From Pseudomonadota bacterium (GTDB lineage: Bacteria; Pseudomonadota; Gammaproteobacteria; Xanthomonadales; Rhodanobacteraceae): a stretch of DNA of 10,852 bases. A program made the translations under genes and the position numbers. Position 1 is the stretch's first letter; each line of letters starts with the position of its first letter. The notes below the pieces were generated by a model. That model was not told the DNA's origin. It saw only the letters and a list, made by a program, of their open reading frames with translations, and did not search any database. Location of the stretch: positions 1 through 10,852 of the forward strand of contig JAJYDI010000064.1 of NCBI GenBank assembly GCA_021777635.1. The letters run 5' to 3'. Below are positions 1-6,432 of the stretch, piece by piece.

Positions 1-334
1 CCGCCGCGATCGGCACGCCCGCCGCACGCGCGGTCTCGCGCGCCGCCGCCGCATCAGCCCCGGACGGAGCCGTCAGCGCCAGCACCCGGGCTTCGAGACC
101 GGCCGCGCACGCCTGCGCGGCGAGCAGGCAGCCGTCGCCGCCGTTGTTGCCGGGCCCCGCCAGCACGAGGATGCGGCGCGCCTCGGGCCAGCGCGTGCGC
201 AACACCGCCAGTGCCGCGGCCGCGGCGCGCCGCATCAGCTCGCGACCGGCGAGGCCGCCCGCGCTCGCCGCCGCATCCAGCGCGCGTACCTGGGCGGCGG
301 TGTACAACGCGTGCGCGGGCTCGGGTTCGCTCAT
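1..334 (-). CDS. nnr: NAD(P)H-hydrate epimerase / bifunctional repair enzyme Nnr, N-terminal part (cut by window edge)
   Basis: The minus strand reads open from an ATG at 334-332 to the window edge, giving 111 residues of the YjeF N-terminal domain. The diagnostic stretch is ILVLAGPGNNGGDG at residues 55-68, the nucleotide- and K+-binding loop of NAD(P)H-hydrate epimerases. The N-terminus (YTAAQVRALD, residues 11-20) also fits the family. The enzyme epimerises the R form of damaged, hydrated NAD(P)H so that a dehydratase can repair it. In most gammaproteobacteria the same protein carries a C-terminal ADP-dependent dehydratase domain; that part would lie outside the window, so I cannot say whether this copy is bifunctional. 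No Shine-Dalgarno sequence precedes the ATG, and a -10-like box lies six bases upstream, which suggests a leaderless message. It is divergent from queG, with 56 bases between the start codons. Confidence 0.9.
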   Translation of the reverse strand, partial: MSEPEPAHALYTAAQVRALDAAASAGGLAGRELMRRAAAAALAVLRTRWPEARRILVLAGPGNNGGDGCLLAAQACAAGLEARVLALTAPSGADAAAARETARAAGVPIAA

Positions 335-340
335 GCGGCG

Positions 341-346
341 ATTATG
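341..346 (-). promoter_or_regulatory. Candidate -10 box for nnr, leaderless geometry
   Basis: On the minus strand CATAAT (five of six matches to TATAAT) ends six bases before the A of the nnr ATG, so the expected transcription start falls on or next to the start codon. There is no convincing -35 box at the normal spacing and no ribosome binding site in the six bases between. This is inference from geometry only. Confidence 0.45.
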
Positions 347-369
347 GCAGCGCGGCCCCGGGGCCGACC

Positions 370-385
370 TACAATGGTCGCGAGG
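370..385 (+). promoter_or_regulatory. Candidate -10 box and ribosome binding site of queG
   Basis: TACAAT at 370-375 matches the -10 consensus at five of six positions and lies 15 bases before the queG ATG. GAGG at 382-385 is a Shine-Dalgarno match five bases before the ATG and supports the chosen start at 391. No clear -35 box is seen at 347-352. The implied 5' leader would be only about nine bases. Confidence 0.45.
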
Positions 386-390
386 TCCGC

Positions 391-1491
391 ATGCCCGATA
401 CCCAGCCCGCTGCCGTCATCACCGACTACGCCGCACTGCGCGGCGACATCGCACGCTGGGCGGCCGATCTCGGCTTCGGCGCCGTGGGTATCGCCGGCAT
501 CGACCTGCCCGACGACGAGGCGCATCTGCTGGAATGGCTGGCCCAGGGCCGGCACGGCGCGATGGCCTACATGGCGGCGCACGGCGTCAAGCGCAGCCGC
601 CCCGATGAACTCGCGCCCGGCACGCTGCGGGTGATTTCGGTGCGCATGGACTATTGGCCCGACCGCGCCGCCGAGCCGTGGTCGGTGCTCGCCGACGGTC
701 GCCGCGCCTATGTCGCGCGCTACGCGTTGGGCCGTGACTACCACGGCCTGATGCGCAAACGGCTGCAGAAGCTCGCCGACCGCATCCAGGCGGCGATCGG
801 ACCCTTCGGCTACCGCGCCTTCGCCGACTCCGCGCCGGTGCTGGAGAAGGCGCTGGCGCGCAATGCGGGTCTGGGCTGGATCGGCAAGCACACCCTGCTG
901 CTCGCCCGCGATGCCGGTTCGTATTTCTTCCTCGGCGAGCTCTACACCGACCTGCCGCTGCCGATCGATGCGCCCGCCAGTGCGCACTGCGGCAGTTGCA
1001 CGCGCTGCATCGACGTCTGCCCGACGCGCGCGATCGTCGCGCCGTATCGCCTGGACGCGCGCCGCTGCATCGCCTACCTGACCATCGAATGGCGCGAGGC
1101 GATCCCGGTCGCGATGCGACCGCTGCTCGGCAACCGCGTGTTCGGCTGCGATGACTGCCAGCTGGTATGCCCGTGGAACCGCTATGCGCAGCCGGCCCAG
1201 CTGCCCGACTTCGCGCCGCGCCACGGTCTCGACGGTGCCGCGCTGACCGAACTGTTTGCCTGGACCGAGGCGCAGTTCCTCGCCCGCACCGAGGGCATGC
1301 CGATCCGCCGCGCCGGCTACGCGGGCTGGCTGCGCAACCTCGCCGTCGCGCTGGGCAATGCGCCGTGCGCCGACGAGATCGTCGCCGCGCTCCGGGCCCG
1401 GGCCGACGACCCCTCGCCACTGGTGCGCGAACACGTGGCCTGGGCGCTGGCGCAACAGGCGCAGCGCCGTGCGCAGGACAGCGCCCGCTGA
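391..1491 (+). CDS. queG: Epoxyqueuosine reductase QueG
   Basis: The 366-residue protein catalyses the cobalamin-dependent reduction of epoxyqueuosine to queuosine at the wobble base of GUN-anticodon tRNAs, in the cytoplasm. The family motif DSAPVLEKALARNAGLGWIG lies at residues 146-165; its Asp is the proposed acid catalyst. Two [4Fe-4S] clusters are supported by CGSCTRCIDVCP (C200, C203, C206, C210), C226, and CDDCQLVCPWN (C253, C256, C260). The C-terminal region, about residues 315-358, looks like a HEAT-like repeat, as in other QueG proteins. Length is close to the usual 370-380. The frame is open further upstream to 211, but that extension would run antisense into nnr and lacks a ribosome binding site, whereas ATG 391 has GAGG five bases before it. 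The gene is monocistronic here and faces panD. Confidence 0.95.
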   Translation: MPDTQPAAVITDYAALRGDIARWAADLGFGAVGIAGIDLPDDEAHLLEWLAQGRHGAMAYMAAHGVKRSRPDELAPGTLRVISVRMDYWPDRAAEPWSVLADGRRAYVARYALGRDYHGLMRKRLQKLADRIQAAIGPFGYRAFADSAPVLEKALARNAGLGWIGKHTLLLARDAGSYFFLGELYTDLPLPIDAPASAHCGSCTRCIDVCPTRAIVAPYRLDARRCIAYLTIEWREAIPVAMRPLLGNRVFGCDDCQLVCPWNRYAQPAQLPDFAPRHGLDGAALTELFAWTEAQFLARTEGMPIRRAGYAGWLRNLAVALGNAPCADEIVAALRARADDPSPLVREHVAWALAQQAQRRAQDSAR

Positions 1492-1651
1492 GCGATCGTG
1501 CCGGTCAGCACGCGGACCGCGGCGAACACCGGCGCGTGTGGCGCGGCCCCGTGCAGCGACTCGGGCGGCTCGGGCAGCGCGCCGGGCGCGCCCATCCCCG
1601 TGCAGTCGGCTGCCGATGCATGCGTTGCCGGACCGACGTCGAGCGCAGCGC
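1492..1651. other. Convergent gap between queG and panD; no convincing gene or terminator
   Basis: These 160 bases separate the 3' ends of queG and panD. I see no intrinsic terminator with a T tract. There are GC-rich dyads: a seven-base arm pair at 1577-1591 with a one-base centre, and an imperfect hairpin at 1601-1620. Neither is followed by T residues. Short open frames here overlap queG or panD and have no ribosome binding site. Confidence 0.5.
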
Positions 1652-2032
1652 TCAGGCAGCCTGCCGGGGAATGGAACGGTGCGTATGGGTGATGCGGTTG
1701 CCGGCGTCGACGTAGACCAGCTGCGGCTGGAACTGTGCCAGCTCGGCCTCGGCCAGTTGGGCGAACGCGGCGATGATCAGCAGCTGTCCGGGCTGCGCGC
1801 GATGCGCGGCACTGCCGTTGACCGAGATGATCCCGGAGCCCTCATCGGCACGCAGTGCATAGGTGACGAAGCGCTCGCCATTGCCGATGTTCCAGGCATG
1901 GATCTGCTCGTACTCGCGAATGCCGGCGGCATCGAGCAAACGGCCGTCGATCGCGATCGATCCCTCGTAGTGCAGCTCGGCATGGGTGACGGTGGCACGG
2001 TGGATCTTGGCCTTGAGCAGGGTCAGGTGCAT
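1652..2032 (-). CDS. panD: Aspartate 1-decarboxylase PanD
   Basis: The 126-residue product makes beta-alanine from L-aspartate for pantothenate synthesis. The protein is a proenzyme that cleaves itself between G24 and S25 to create a pyruvoyl cofactor on the new N-terminus of the alpha chain; HYEGSIAID at residues 21-29 shows the cleavage site at exactly the family position. Other family residues are present: K9, W47, R54, T57, Y58 and N72 (SVNGSAAH). Length equals that of the E. coli enzyme. It is the last gene of the pcnB-folK-panB-panC-panD series and lies 79 bases after panC, a larger gap than the others, with a consensus -10 box inside it. GAGG seven bases before the ATG is a good ribosome binding site. 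No dedicated PanM/PanZ maturation partner is visible in the window. Confidence 0.96.
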   Translation of the reverse strand: MHLTLLKAKIHRATVTHAELHYEGSIAIDGRLLDAAGIREYEQIHAWNIGNGERFVTYALRADEGSGIISVNGSAAHRAQPGQLLIIAAFAQLAEAELAQFQPQLVYVDAGNRITHTHRSIPRQAA

Positions 2033-2069
2033 GCAGCGACCTCGGACGGTACGGCGTACGGGGAGCGCG

Positions 2070-2075
2070 ATTATA
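2070..2075 (-). promoter_or_regulatory. Candidate panD promoter (perfect -10 box)
   Basis: The panC-panD gap holds a perfect TATAAT on the minus strand, 37 bases before the panD ATG. The hexamer at the expected -35 position is poor (CAGCAG), so strength is uncertain. The predicted leader of about 30 bases holds a short dyad, GTACG-C-CGTAC on the minus strand (2049-2059), and the panD ribosome binding site. PanD may therefore be expressed partly independently of panB and panC. Confidence 0.45.
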
Positions 2076-2111
2076 TCGCCGCCGGCCCGATCCTGCTGCG
2101 GCGCAGCACCC

Positions 2112-2963
2112 TCAGCCGCCGTCGAACGGCAGATTGTCGATCAGCCGCGTCGTGCCCAGCCGGGCGGCGATCAGCGCGATCAGTCCGCCATGCTCGGTGT
2201 CGGCGGGAATCGCCAGATCCACACCCCGCCGGATCGCCGCATAGTCGGGCTCGAAACCCGCCGCCCGCAATCGCGCCGCGGCCGCGGCCTCGGCCTGCAC
2301 CCGCGGCTGCCCGCCGAGATGCGCGGCGCGCATCGCCTGCAACGTGGCGTGGACTTCCGCCGCGCGCGCGCGCTGGTCGGCATCGAGATACTGGTTGCGA
2401 GAACTCAGCGCCAGCCCGTCCGCCTCGCGCACGGTCGGCGCGGCGATGATCTCCAGCGGCAATGCCAGATCGCGCACCAGCCGTCGCACCACCAGCAGCT
2501 GCTGCCAGTCCTTCTGCCCGAACACGGCCAGGTCCGGCTGCACCAGATTGAACAGCTTGACGACGACCGTGGCGACGCCGTCGAAATGGCCCGCGCGATG
2601 CGCGCCCTCGAGGGTTGCCGTGATTTCCGGCACGCTGACGCGCACCGTGTGCGCGGGCCCGAACGGATAGATCACCTCGACGGCAGGCGCGAACAGCAGG
2701 TCACAGCCCGCGCTCGCCAACCCGGCCTGGTCGCGCTCGAGCGTGCGCGGGTAGCGCGCGAAATCCTCACCGGGCCCGAATTGGGTCGGATTGACAAAGA
2801 TGCTGGCGATCACGCGGTTGCTGCGTGCGCGCGCCAGCTGCACCAGCGCCAGATGGCCCGCATGCAGATTGCCCATCGTCGGCACGAAGCCGATGCTCTG
2901 CCCCTGCGCGCGCCAGGCGCGGATCGCGGCGCGCAGTGCCGCGGCATCGTGGAGGGTCTGCAT
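2112..2963 (-). CDS. panC: Pantothenate synthetase (pantoate--beta-alanine ligase) PanC
   Basis: The 283-residue cytoplasmic enzyme joins pantoate to beta-alanine with ATP hydrolysis to AMP, the last step of pantothenate synthesis. It belongs to the nucleotidyltransferase superfamily: [12 protein letters not shown] at residues 26-37 contains the HIGH-type motif (HAGH), FVNPTQF is at 56-62, FGQKDWQQ at 148-155, and SSRNQYLD at 187-194 is the KMSKS-equivalent loop. All pantoate and ATP contact regions appear intact and length is normal. The small differences from the E. coli motifs (GNLHAGH for GALHEGH, FGQKDW for FGEKDF) are conservative. GGGAG about five bases before the ATG supports the start. 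It follows panB by 21 bases and so is very probably co-transcribed with it. Confidence 0.97.
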   Translation of the reverse strand: MQTLHDAAALRAAIRAWRAQGQSIGFVPTMGNLHAGHLALVQLARARSNRVIASIFVNPTQFGPGEDFARYPRTLERDQAGLASAGCDLLFAPAVEVIYPFGPAHTVRVSVPEITATLEGAHRAGHFDGVATVVVKLFNLVQPDLAVFGQKDWQQLLVVRRLVRDLALPLEIIAAPTVREADGLALSSRNQYLDADQRARAAEVHATLQAMRAAHLGGQPRVQAEAAAAARLRAAGFEPDYAAIRRGVDLAIPADTEHGGLIALIAARLGTTRLIDNLPFDGG

Positions 2964-2984
2964 GGCGTCTCCCGGCAGGATCAG

Positions 2985-3806
2985 TCAGTAGGCGTGTTCG
3001 GGAGCAGGGAACGCGCCGCTGCGCACGTCGGCGACGTAGGCGGCGATCGCCGCGACGATCGAGTCGCGGCCGGCGAGAAAATTCTTGCAGAAGCGCGGTC
3101 GGCGGCCAGGCGTCAGTCCGAGCAGGTCGTAGACGACCAGCACCTGGCCGTCGCAGCCGGCACCGGCACCGATGCCGATGGTCGGGATGCTCAACTCGCG
3201 GGTGATCGCGGCTGCCAGGTCCGCCGGCACGCATTCGAGCACCAGCAGGTCCGCGCCGGCCTGCTGCACCGCCAGCGCGTCGGCGCGCAGCTGGTCCGCC
3301 GCATCCCGATCCCGCCCCTGCACGCGATAGCCGCCGAGGCGGTGCACCGACTGCGGGGTCAATCCGAGGTGCGCACAGACCGGCACGTCGCGCTCGGCCA
3401 AGGCCGCGATCACCGGGCAGACCCAGTCGGCGCCTTCCAGCTTGACCATCGCCGCACCGCCCTCGGCCAGCAGCCGCGTGGATGCGGCCAGCGCATGCGG
3501 CACATCGCGGTAGCTCATGAACGGCAGATCCGCGACCAGCAGCGCGGCGTGCAGGCCGCGCGCTGCCGCCGCCGTGTGGTAGACCATCTGGTCGAGCGTC
3601 ACCGGCAGCGTGCTGGCCTGCCCCTGCACCACCATGCCCAGCGAATCGCCGACCAGGGCCACGTCCACGCCGGCCGCCTCGAGCTGCGCCGCGAAGCTGG
3701 CATCGTAGGCGGTCAGCATCGCGATCTTCTCGCCGCGCGCCTTCATCGCATGCAGGCCGGGCACGGTCACCGGCTTGCGCGCGGGTCGTTCGGATTCGAC
3801 GGACAC
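2985..3806 (-). CDS. panB: 3-methyl-2-oxobutanoate hydroxymethyltransferase PanB
   Basis: The 273-residue enzyme transfers a hydroxymethyl group from 5,10-methylene-tetrahydrofolate to alpha-ketoisovalerate, giving ketopantoate, the first committed step to pantothenate. Family motifs run in order: [10 protein letters not shown] (30-39), [12 protein letters not shown] (51-62, metal-binding D54), VADLPFMSY (91-99, D93), VKLEG (121-125), [10 protein letters not shown] (145-154) and LECVP (190-194) with the catalytic base E191. Length is close to the usual 264. The start codon is GTG at 3806-3804; a strong AAGGAG at 3818-3813, six bases upstream, fixes this choice. The cofactor need ties it to the folate gene folK just upstream in the same run. 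No ketopantoate reductase gene (panE) is in the window. Confidence 0.97.
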   Translation of the reverse strand: MSVESERPARKPVTVPGLHAMKARGEKIAMLTAYDASFAAQLEAAGVDVALVGDSLGMVVQGQASTLPVTLDQMVYHTAAAARGLHAALLVADLPFMSYRDVPHALAASTRLLAEGGAAMVKLEGADWVCPVIAALAERDVPVCAHLGLTPQSVHRLGGYRVQGRDRDAADQLRADALAVQQAGADLLVLECVPADLAAAITRELSIPTIGIGAGAGCDGQVLVVYDLLGLTPGRRPRFCKNFLAGRDSIVAAIAAYVADVRSGAFPAPEHAY

Positions 3807-3829
3807 GGCGCTCTCCTTCAGGATCGTCG

Positions 3830-3835
3830 ATTATC
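3830..3835 (-). promoter_or_regulatory. Weak candidate -10 box before panB
   Basis: In the 49-base folK-panB gap the minus strand has GATAAT (five of six), 23 bases before the GTG start of panB. No -35 box is seen. A small dyad, GGCGC-AA-GCGCC on the plus strand at 3839-3850, lies just upstream. Internal promoter activity is possible but poorly supported. Confidence 0.25.
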
Positions 3836-3855
3836 GGCGGCGCAAGCGCCATCAC

Positions 3856-4350
3856 TCAAGCGGGCGCGACCCACGGCTCGCAGCCGGTGCGGTCCACCCG
3901 CGCGAGCAGTTCGGCGACCACGCCCGCGCCCGGCACCACCAGCGCGGGGTCGATGTCGGCCAGCGGCAGCAGCACGAACGCGCGCTCGGCCAGGCGCGGA
4001 TGCGGCACGCTCAGTCCGGGCGCCTCGAGCCGCTGCTGACCATACAGCAGCAGATCGAGATCCAGCCGACGCGGTCCCCAGCGCTGCTCGCGCGCGCGAT
4101 CGCGTCCGGCCTCGCGCTCGATCGCCAGCAGCGCCTCGAGCAACGCGCGCGGCGCCAGCAGGGTGTCGAGCGCGACGGCGGCATTGAGGAAGTCGGCCTG
4201 CGGCACCGGGCCCCAGGGCGGGGTGTGCCAGAGACGGGAACGCGCCAGCAGGCGCGTCTGCGGCAGCCGCGCGAGGGCGACGCAGGCGTGCACGATCTGC
4301 GCGCCGGGATCGCCGCAATTGGCGCCGAGCCCGACCCACGCCGGGATCAT
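3856..4350 (-). CDS. folK: 2-amino-4-hydroxy-6-hydroxymethyldihydropteridine pyrophosphokinase FolK (HPPK)
   Basis: The 164-residue enzyme moves pyrophosphate from ATP to the pterin alcohol ahead of dihydropteroate synthase in folate synthesis. The HPPK signature is clear: RWGPRRLDLDLLLYG at residues 90-104, with D97 and D99 as Mg2+ ligands; also VGLGANCGDP (6-15), FLNAAVAL (54-61) and PHPRLAERAFVLLPLADI (116-133). GANCGD replaces the more common GSNLGD, a tolerated change. The ATG at 4350 lies two bases after the pcnB stop (TGA-TC-ATG) and has no good Shine-Dalgarno of its own, so translation is probably coupled to pcnB. The frame is open upstream to 4497, but that part overlaps pcnB and is not HPPK-like. 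The placement between pcnB and panB is common in gammaproteobacteria. Confidence 0.96.
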   Translation of the reverse strand: MIPAWVGLGANCGDPGAQIVHACVALARLPQTRLLARSRLWHTPPWGPVPQADFLNAAVALDTLLAPRALLEALLAIEREAGRDRAREQRWGPRRLDLDLLLYGQQRLEAPGLSVPHPRLAERAFVLLPLADIDPALVVPGAGVVAELLARVDRTGCEPWVAPA

Positions 4351-4352
4351 GA

Positions 4353-5738
4353 TCAGTCGGCCGCGGAGGCGGGTTTCTTGCGCCGTGAACGGCGCCGACG
4401 CTTCCGGGCCGGCGTCGCCTCGGCGTCGACCGCCAGGTTGCCGCTGTCCAGCGCGGCGGCCAGCTGCTCCGGCGGCTGCGTCTGTGCGGCGGTCCACCAG
4501 CTGCCGAGCTCGGCAAGCTCGGGTGACTCGCTCGCGCGCAGCAGCAGGAAATCATAGGCCGCGCGGAAGCGCGGGTGGGCCATCAGGCGGAACACGCGCT
4601 TGCGCGCGCGCTGCGCAAAGCGCGGCTGCAACGCCCAGATTTCTTCCATCACCGTGCCGAAGCGGCGCGGAATCGCCACGCGATCGCTCTGCTCGGCCAC
4701 CACGCGCGCCGCCGCATGCTGCCAAGCGAGGGTCGGTTCGTCACCGGCGGCGATGCGTGCCTCGGCCTGCGCGCGCGTCTCGCCCCACAGCAGCACGGCG
4801 AACAGGAACGCCGGGGTCACGGACTTGTCTGCGGCCACGCGCGCGTCGGTATTCACCAGCGCCTGTTCGATCAGCGCGCGCAAGCCGGCGTCCTGATCGC
4901 GCGCCAGCGCACGCGCCGTGACCGGGTACAGATGCGCGAGCAGGCCATAGTGGTCGAGCAGACGAAAACTCTGCAGGCCGTGACCCGCGAGAAAGAGCTT
5001 GAGCGATTCGTCAAACAGCCGCGCCGACGGCGCCTCGCCCAGCAGCGGGCCGAGGGTGGCGAACGGCGCGACGGCGGCGGCGTCGATGTCAAAATCAAGC
5101 TTGGCCGCCAGCCGCACCGCGCGCAGCATGCGCACCGGATCCTCGCGGTAACGCTGCTCCGGATCGCCGATCAGGCGCAAGACGCGATCCTGCAGGTCCT
5201 GCATGCCGCCGACGTCGTCGCGCACGCTGAAATCGGCGATGTTGTAGTACAGCGCATTGACGGTGAAATCGCGGCGCAGCGCGTCTTCCTCCAGCGAGCC
5301 CCAGATGTTGTCGCGGGTGATGCGGCCGTCGACGATCTCGCGGTCGCCATCGGCGCCATGACCGCGAAAGGTCGCCACCTCGATGATCTCGGAGCCGAAC
5401 ACCACGTGCGCCAGGCGGAACCGGCGGCCGATCAGCCGGCAGTTGCGGAACAGGTGCTTGACCTGCTCCGGCGTCGCGTCGGTGGCGATGTCGAAATCCT
5501 TGGGATGCCCGCCGAGCAGCAGATCACGCACCGCGCCGCCGACCAGAAAGGCCGCGAAGCCGGCCTCGTGCAACCGGTACAGCACGCGCAGCGCCGCGGA
5601 GCTGATCGACTTGCGGGAGATCGCGTGTTCGGCACGCGGGATGATGCGCGCCACGTGCGGCGACGGCTTCCTGGCGTCCTTGGACAAGCGTTGGATTCCT
5701 CGAAACAGGTTGCGCAAGGCGTTGCCGGGAACGGTCAT
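4353..5738 (-). CDS. pcnB: Poly(A) polymerase I PcnB
   Basis: The 461-residue protein adds 3' poly(A) tails to RNA, promoting decay and affecting plasmid copy number through antisense RNAs. It has the class II nucleotidyltransferase head: FLVGGAVRDLLLG (64-76) and DFDIATDATPEQV (81-93) with metal-binding D81 and D83, then RRFRLAHVVFG and the RNA-binding region. The segment IPRAEHAISRKSIS (33-46) matches PcnB rather than tRNA nucleotidyltransferase (Cca), as do the length and the strongly basic tail, about residues 445-456 (RKRRRRSRRKK). It heads the folK-panBCD run. No Shine-Dalgarno sequence precedes the ATG; a -10-like box six bases upstream suggests a leaderless mRNA. The first 17 bases of the gene overlap the -35 region of the divergent tRNA promoter. 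Confidence 0.95.
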   Translation of the reverse strand: MTVPGNALRNLFRGIQRLSKDARKPSPHVARIIPRAEHAISRKSISSAALRVLYRLHEAGFAAFLVGGAVRDLLLGGHPKDFDIATDATPEQVKHLFRNCRLIGRRFRLAHVVFGSEIIEVATFRGHGADGDREIVDGRITRDNIWGSLEEDALRRDFTVNALYYNIADFSVRDDVGGMQDLQDRVLRLIGDPEQRYREDPVRMLRAVRLAAKLDFDIDAAAVAPFATLGPLLGEAPSARLFDESLKLFLAGHGLQSFRLLDHYGLLAHLYPVTARALARDQDAGLRALIEQALVNTDARVAADKSVTPAFLFAVLLWGETRAQAEARIAAGDEPTLAWQHAAARVVAEQSDRVAIPRRFGTVMEEIWALQPRFAQRARKRVFRLMAHPRFRAAYDFLLLRASESPELAELGSWWTAAQTQPPEQLAAALDSGNLAVDAEATPARKRRRRSRRKKPASAAD

Positions 5739-5749
5739 TTCGCTATACT
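5722..5749 (+). promoter_or_regulatory. tRNA-Glu promoter
   Basis: TTGCCG at 5722-5727 (four of six) and TATACT at 5744-5749 (five of six) are separated by 16 bases. The predicted start near 5756 gives a short 5' leader before the tRNA at 5771. The discriminator after the -10 box is GC-rich (ACCGCGCC), as is usual for stringently controlled stable-RNA promoters. The -35 box lies inside the first codons of the divergent pcnB. Confidence 0.65.
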
Positions 5750-5750
5750 A
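5745..5750 (-). promoter_or_regulatory. Candidate pcnB -10 box, leaderless geometry
   Basis: TAGTAT on the minus strand (four of six matches) ends six bases before the A of the pcnB ATG, the same geometry as at nnr. An overlapping alternative is TATAGC (5747-5742). The region overlaps the tRNA -10 box on the plus strand. No ribosome binding site is present between the box and the ATG. Confidence 0.4.
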
Positions 5751-5770
5751 CCGCGCCTTCGCCGGCCAGT

Positions 5771-5846
5771 GCTCCCTTCGTCTAGTGGCCCAGGACACCG
5801 CCCTCTCAAGGCGGGAACACGAGTTCGAGTCTCGTAGGGAGCACCA
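5771..5846 (+). tRNA. tRNA-Glu (anticodon CTC)
   Basis: The 76-base gene folds into a full cloverleaf. The acceptor stem pairs GCTCCCT (5771-5777) with AGGGAGC (5836-5842). The anticodon stem pairs CCGCC (5798-5802) with GGCGG (5810-5814) around loop CTCTCAA, placing anticodon CTC at 5805-5807, which reads GAG. The T stem pairs ACGAG with CTCGT around TTCGAGT. The 3' CCA (5844-5846) is encoded. The D-arm sequence TCTAGTGGCCCAGGACA is typical of tRNA-Glu. The discriminator base is A (5843) rather than the G of E. coli tRNA-Glu. There is no terminator before fdxA, 32 bases downstream. Confidence 0.97.
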
Positions 5847-5878
5847 TCCCGTTCCCTGCCTATCCGGCTGCCGCACGC

Positions 5879-6202
5879 ATGACCTTCGTCGTCATCGACA
5901 ACTGCATCAAGTGCAAGTACACGGATTGCGTCGAGGTCTGTCCGGTCGATGCGTTCCACGAGGGACCGAACTTCCTCGCCATCGATCCGGATGAGTGCAT
6001 CGACTGCACCCTGTGCGAGCCGGAATGCCCGGCGCGGGCGATCTATCCCGAGGACGACGTCCCGGCCGGCCAGGAGCATTTCACCGCCCTGAATGCCGAA
6101 CTGGCCAAGCAGTGGCCGGTGATCACCGAACGCAAGGAAGCACCCGCCGACGCCAAGGACTGGGACGGCAAGCCGGACAAGTTGCCGCTGCTCGAACGCT
6201 GA
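5879..6202 (+). CDS. fdxA: 7Fe ferredoxin FdxA ([3Fe-4S][4Fe-4S])
   Basis: The 107-residue soluble protein carries low-potential electrons; its physiological partner is not shown by the context. The cysteine pattern matches Azotobacter ferredoxin I: C9, C17 and C50 fit the [3Fe-4S] cluster, while C21, C40, C43 and C46 fit the [4Fe-4S] cluster, with C12 as the extra conserved cysteine. Motifs are [19 protein letters not shown] (8-26) and [15 protein letters not shown] (38-52). The C-terminal extension after residue 55 is typical of this family. The start directly precedes the family N-terminus TFVVIDNC, but no Shine-Dalgarno sequence is visible before it. It begins 32 bases after tRNA-Glu with no promoter-like sequence between, so it may be expressed from the tRNA promoter. 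The terminator at 6381-6406 lies 178 bases downstream. Confidence 0.95.
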   Translation: MTFVVIDNCIKCKYTDCVEVCPVDAFHEGPNFLAIDPDECIDCTLCEPECPARAIYPEDDVPAGQEHFTALNAELAKQWPVITERKEAPADAKDWDGKPDKLPLLER

Positions 6203-6380
6203 GAGGTTGTGCATTTTCCGACTTCCCGGCACAGCCACGGATGGCCGGACGCGTATCGATCACGCAAGCAATCGACCCGCGGCAGCGGGCACCGGCGTGC
6301 AGCGGGCCCGCGAGGGGAAGATTGCACAGGACATGCGATCGCTCGCAGGCGCCGAGCCCGCGCAGCTTGCGATCCGATCG
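6203..6380. other. 3' region after fdxA; nothing recognised
   Basis: These 178 bases lie between fdxA and the shared terminator. I see no conserved coding frame and no tRNA. Short frames here run through the terminator hairpin and lack a ribosome binding site. It would form a long 3' untranslated tail on fdxA mRNA. A small RNA here cannot be excluded, but I see no promoter for one. Confidence 0.4.
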
Positions 6381-6406
6381 AAAACGCCGCCCGCAGGCGG
6401 CGTTTT
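6381..6406. terminator. Bidirectional intrinsic terminator for fdxA and bamC
   Basis: An 11-base perfect inverted repeat, AAAACGCCGCC (6381-6391) and GGCGGCGTTTT (6396-6406), encloses a four-base loop. The GC-rich stem with a T run on one side and an A run on the other makes it work from either strand. It sits between the convergent fdxA (ends 6202) and the bamC-like gene (ends 6433). Confidence 0.85.
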
Positions 6407-6432
6407 CGCATCAGCCGAGGACGGCTGCCGAA

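Noticed and set aside
331..1455. Open frame of 374 codons on the minus strand opposite queG
   Set aside because: Low-complexity antisense of queG, with no ribosome binding site and no family motif.
1317..1595. 92-codon minus-strand frame reaching from the queG-panD gap into queG
   Set aside because: Most of it is antisense to the conserved queG C-terminal repeat, and it has no recognisable motif.
1577..1620. GC-rich dyads between queG and panD as possible terminators
   Set aside because: No run of T follows on either strand, so they do not meet the intrinsic terminator pattern.
1641..1663. Adjacent odd palindromes GAGCGC-A-GCGCTC and CAGGC-A-GCCTG at the panD 3' end
   Set aside because: One-base centres cannot form stable hairpin loops as such, most of the second one is coding sequence, and no T tract follows.
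1498..1692. 64-codon plus-strand frame in the queG-panD gap
   Set aside because: GTG start without a ribosome binding site, overlaps the panD 3' end, low-complexity Ala/Gly/Ser content.
1986..4187. Open frame of 733 codons on the plus strand, opposite panC, panB and folK
   Set aside because: It is antisense to three well-recognised genes, is rich in Arg, Gln and His, and matches no family. Long antisense frames are expected where codon third positions are almost all G or C.
4575..5837. Open frame of 420 codons on the plus strand opposite pcnB, ending inside tRNA-Glu
   Set aside because: It lies antisense to conserved PcnB motifs and runs into the tRNA; composition is that of a GC-driven shadow.
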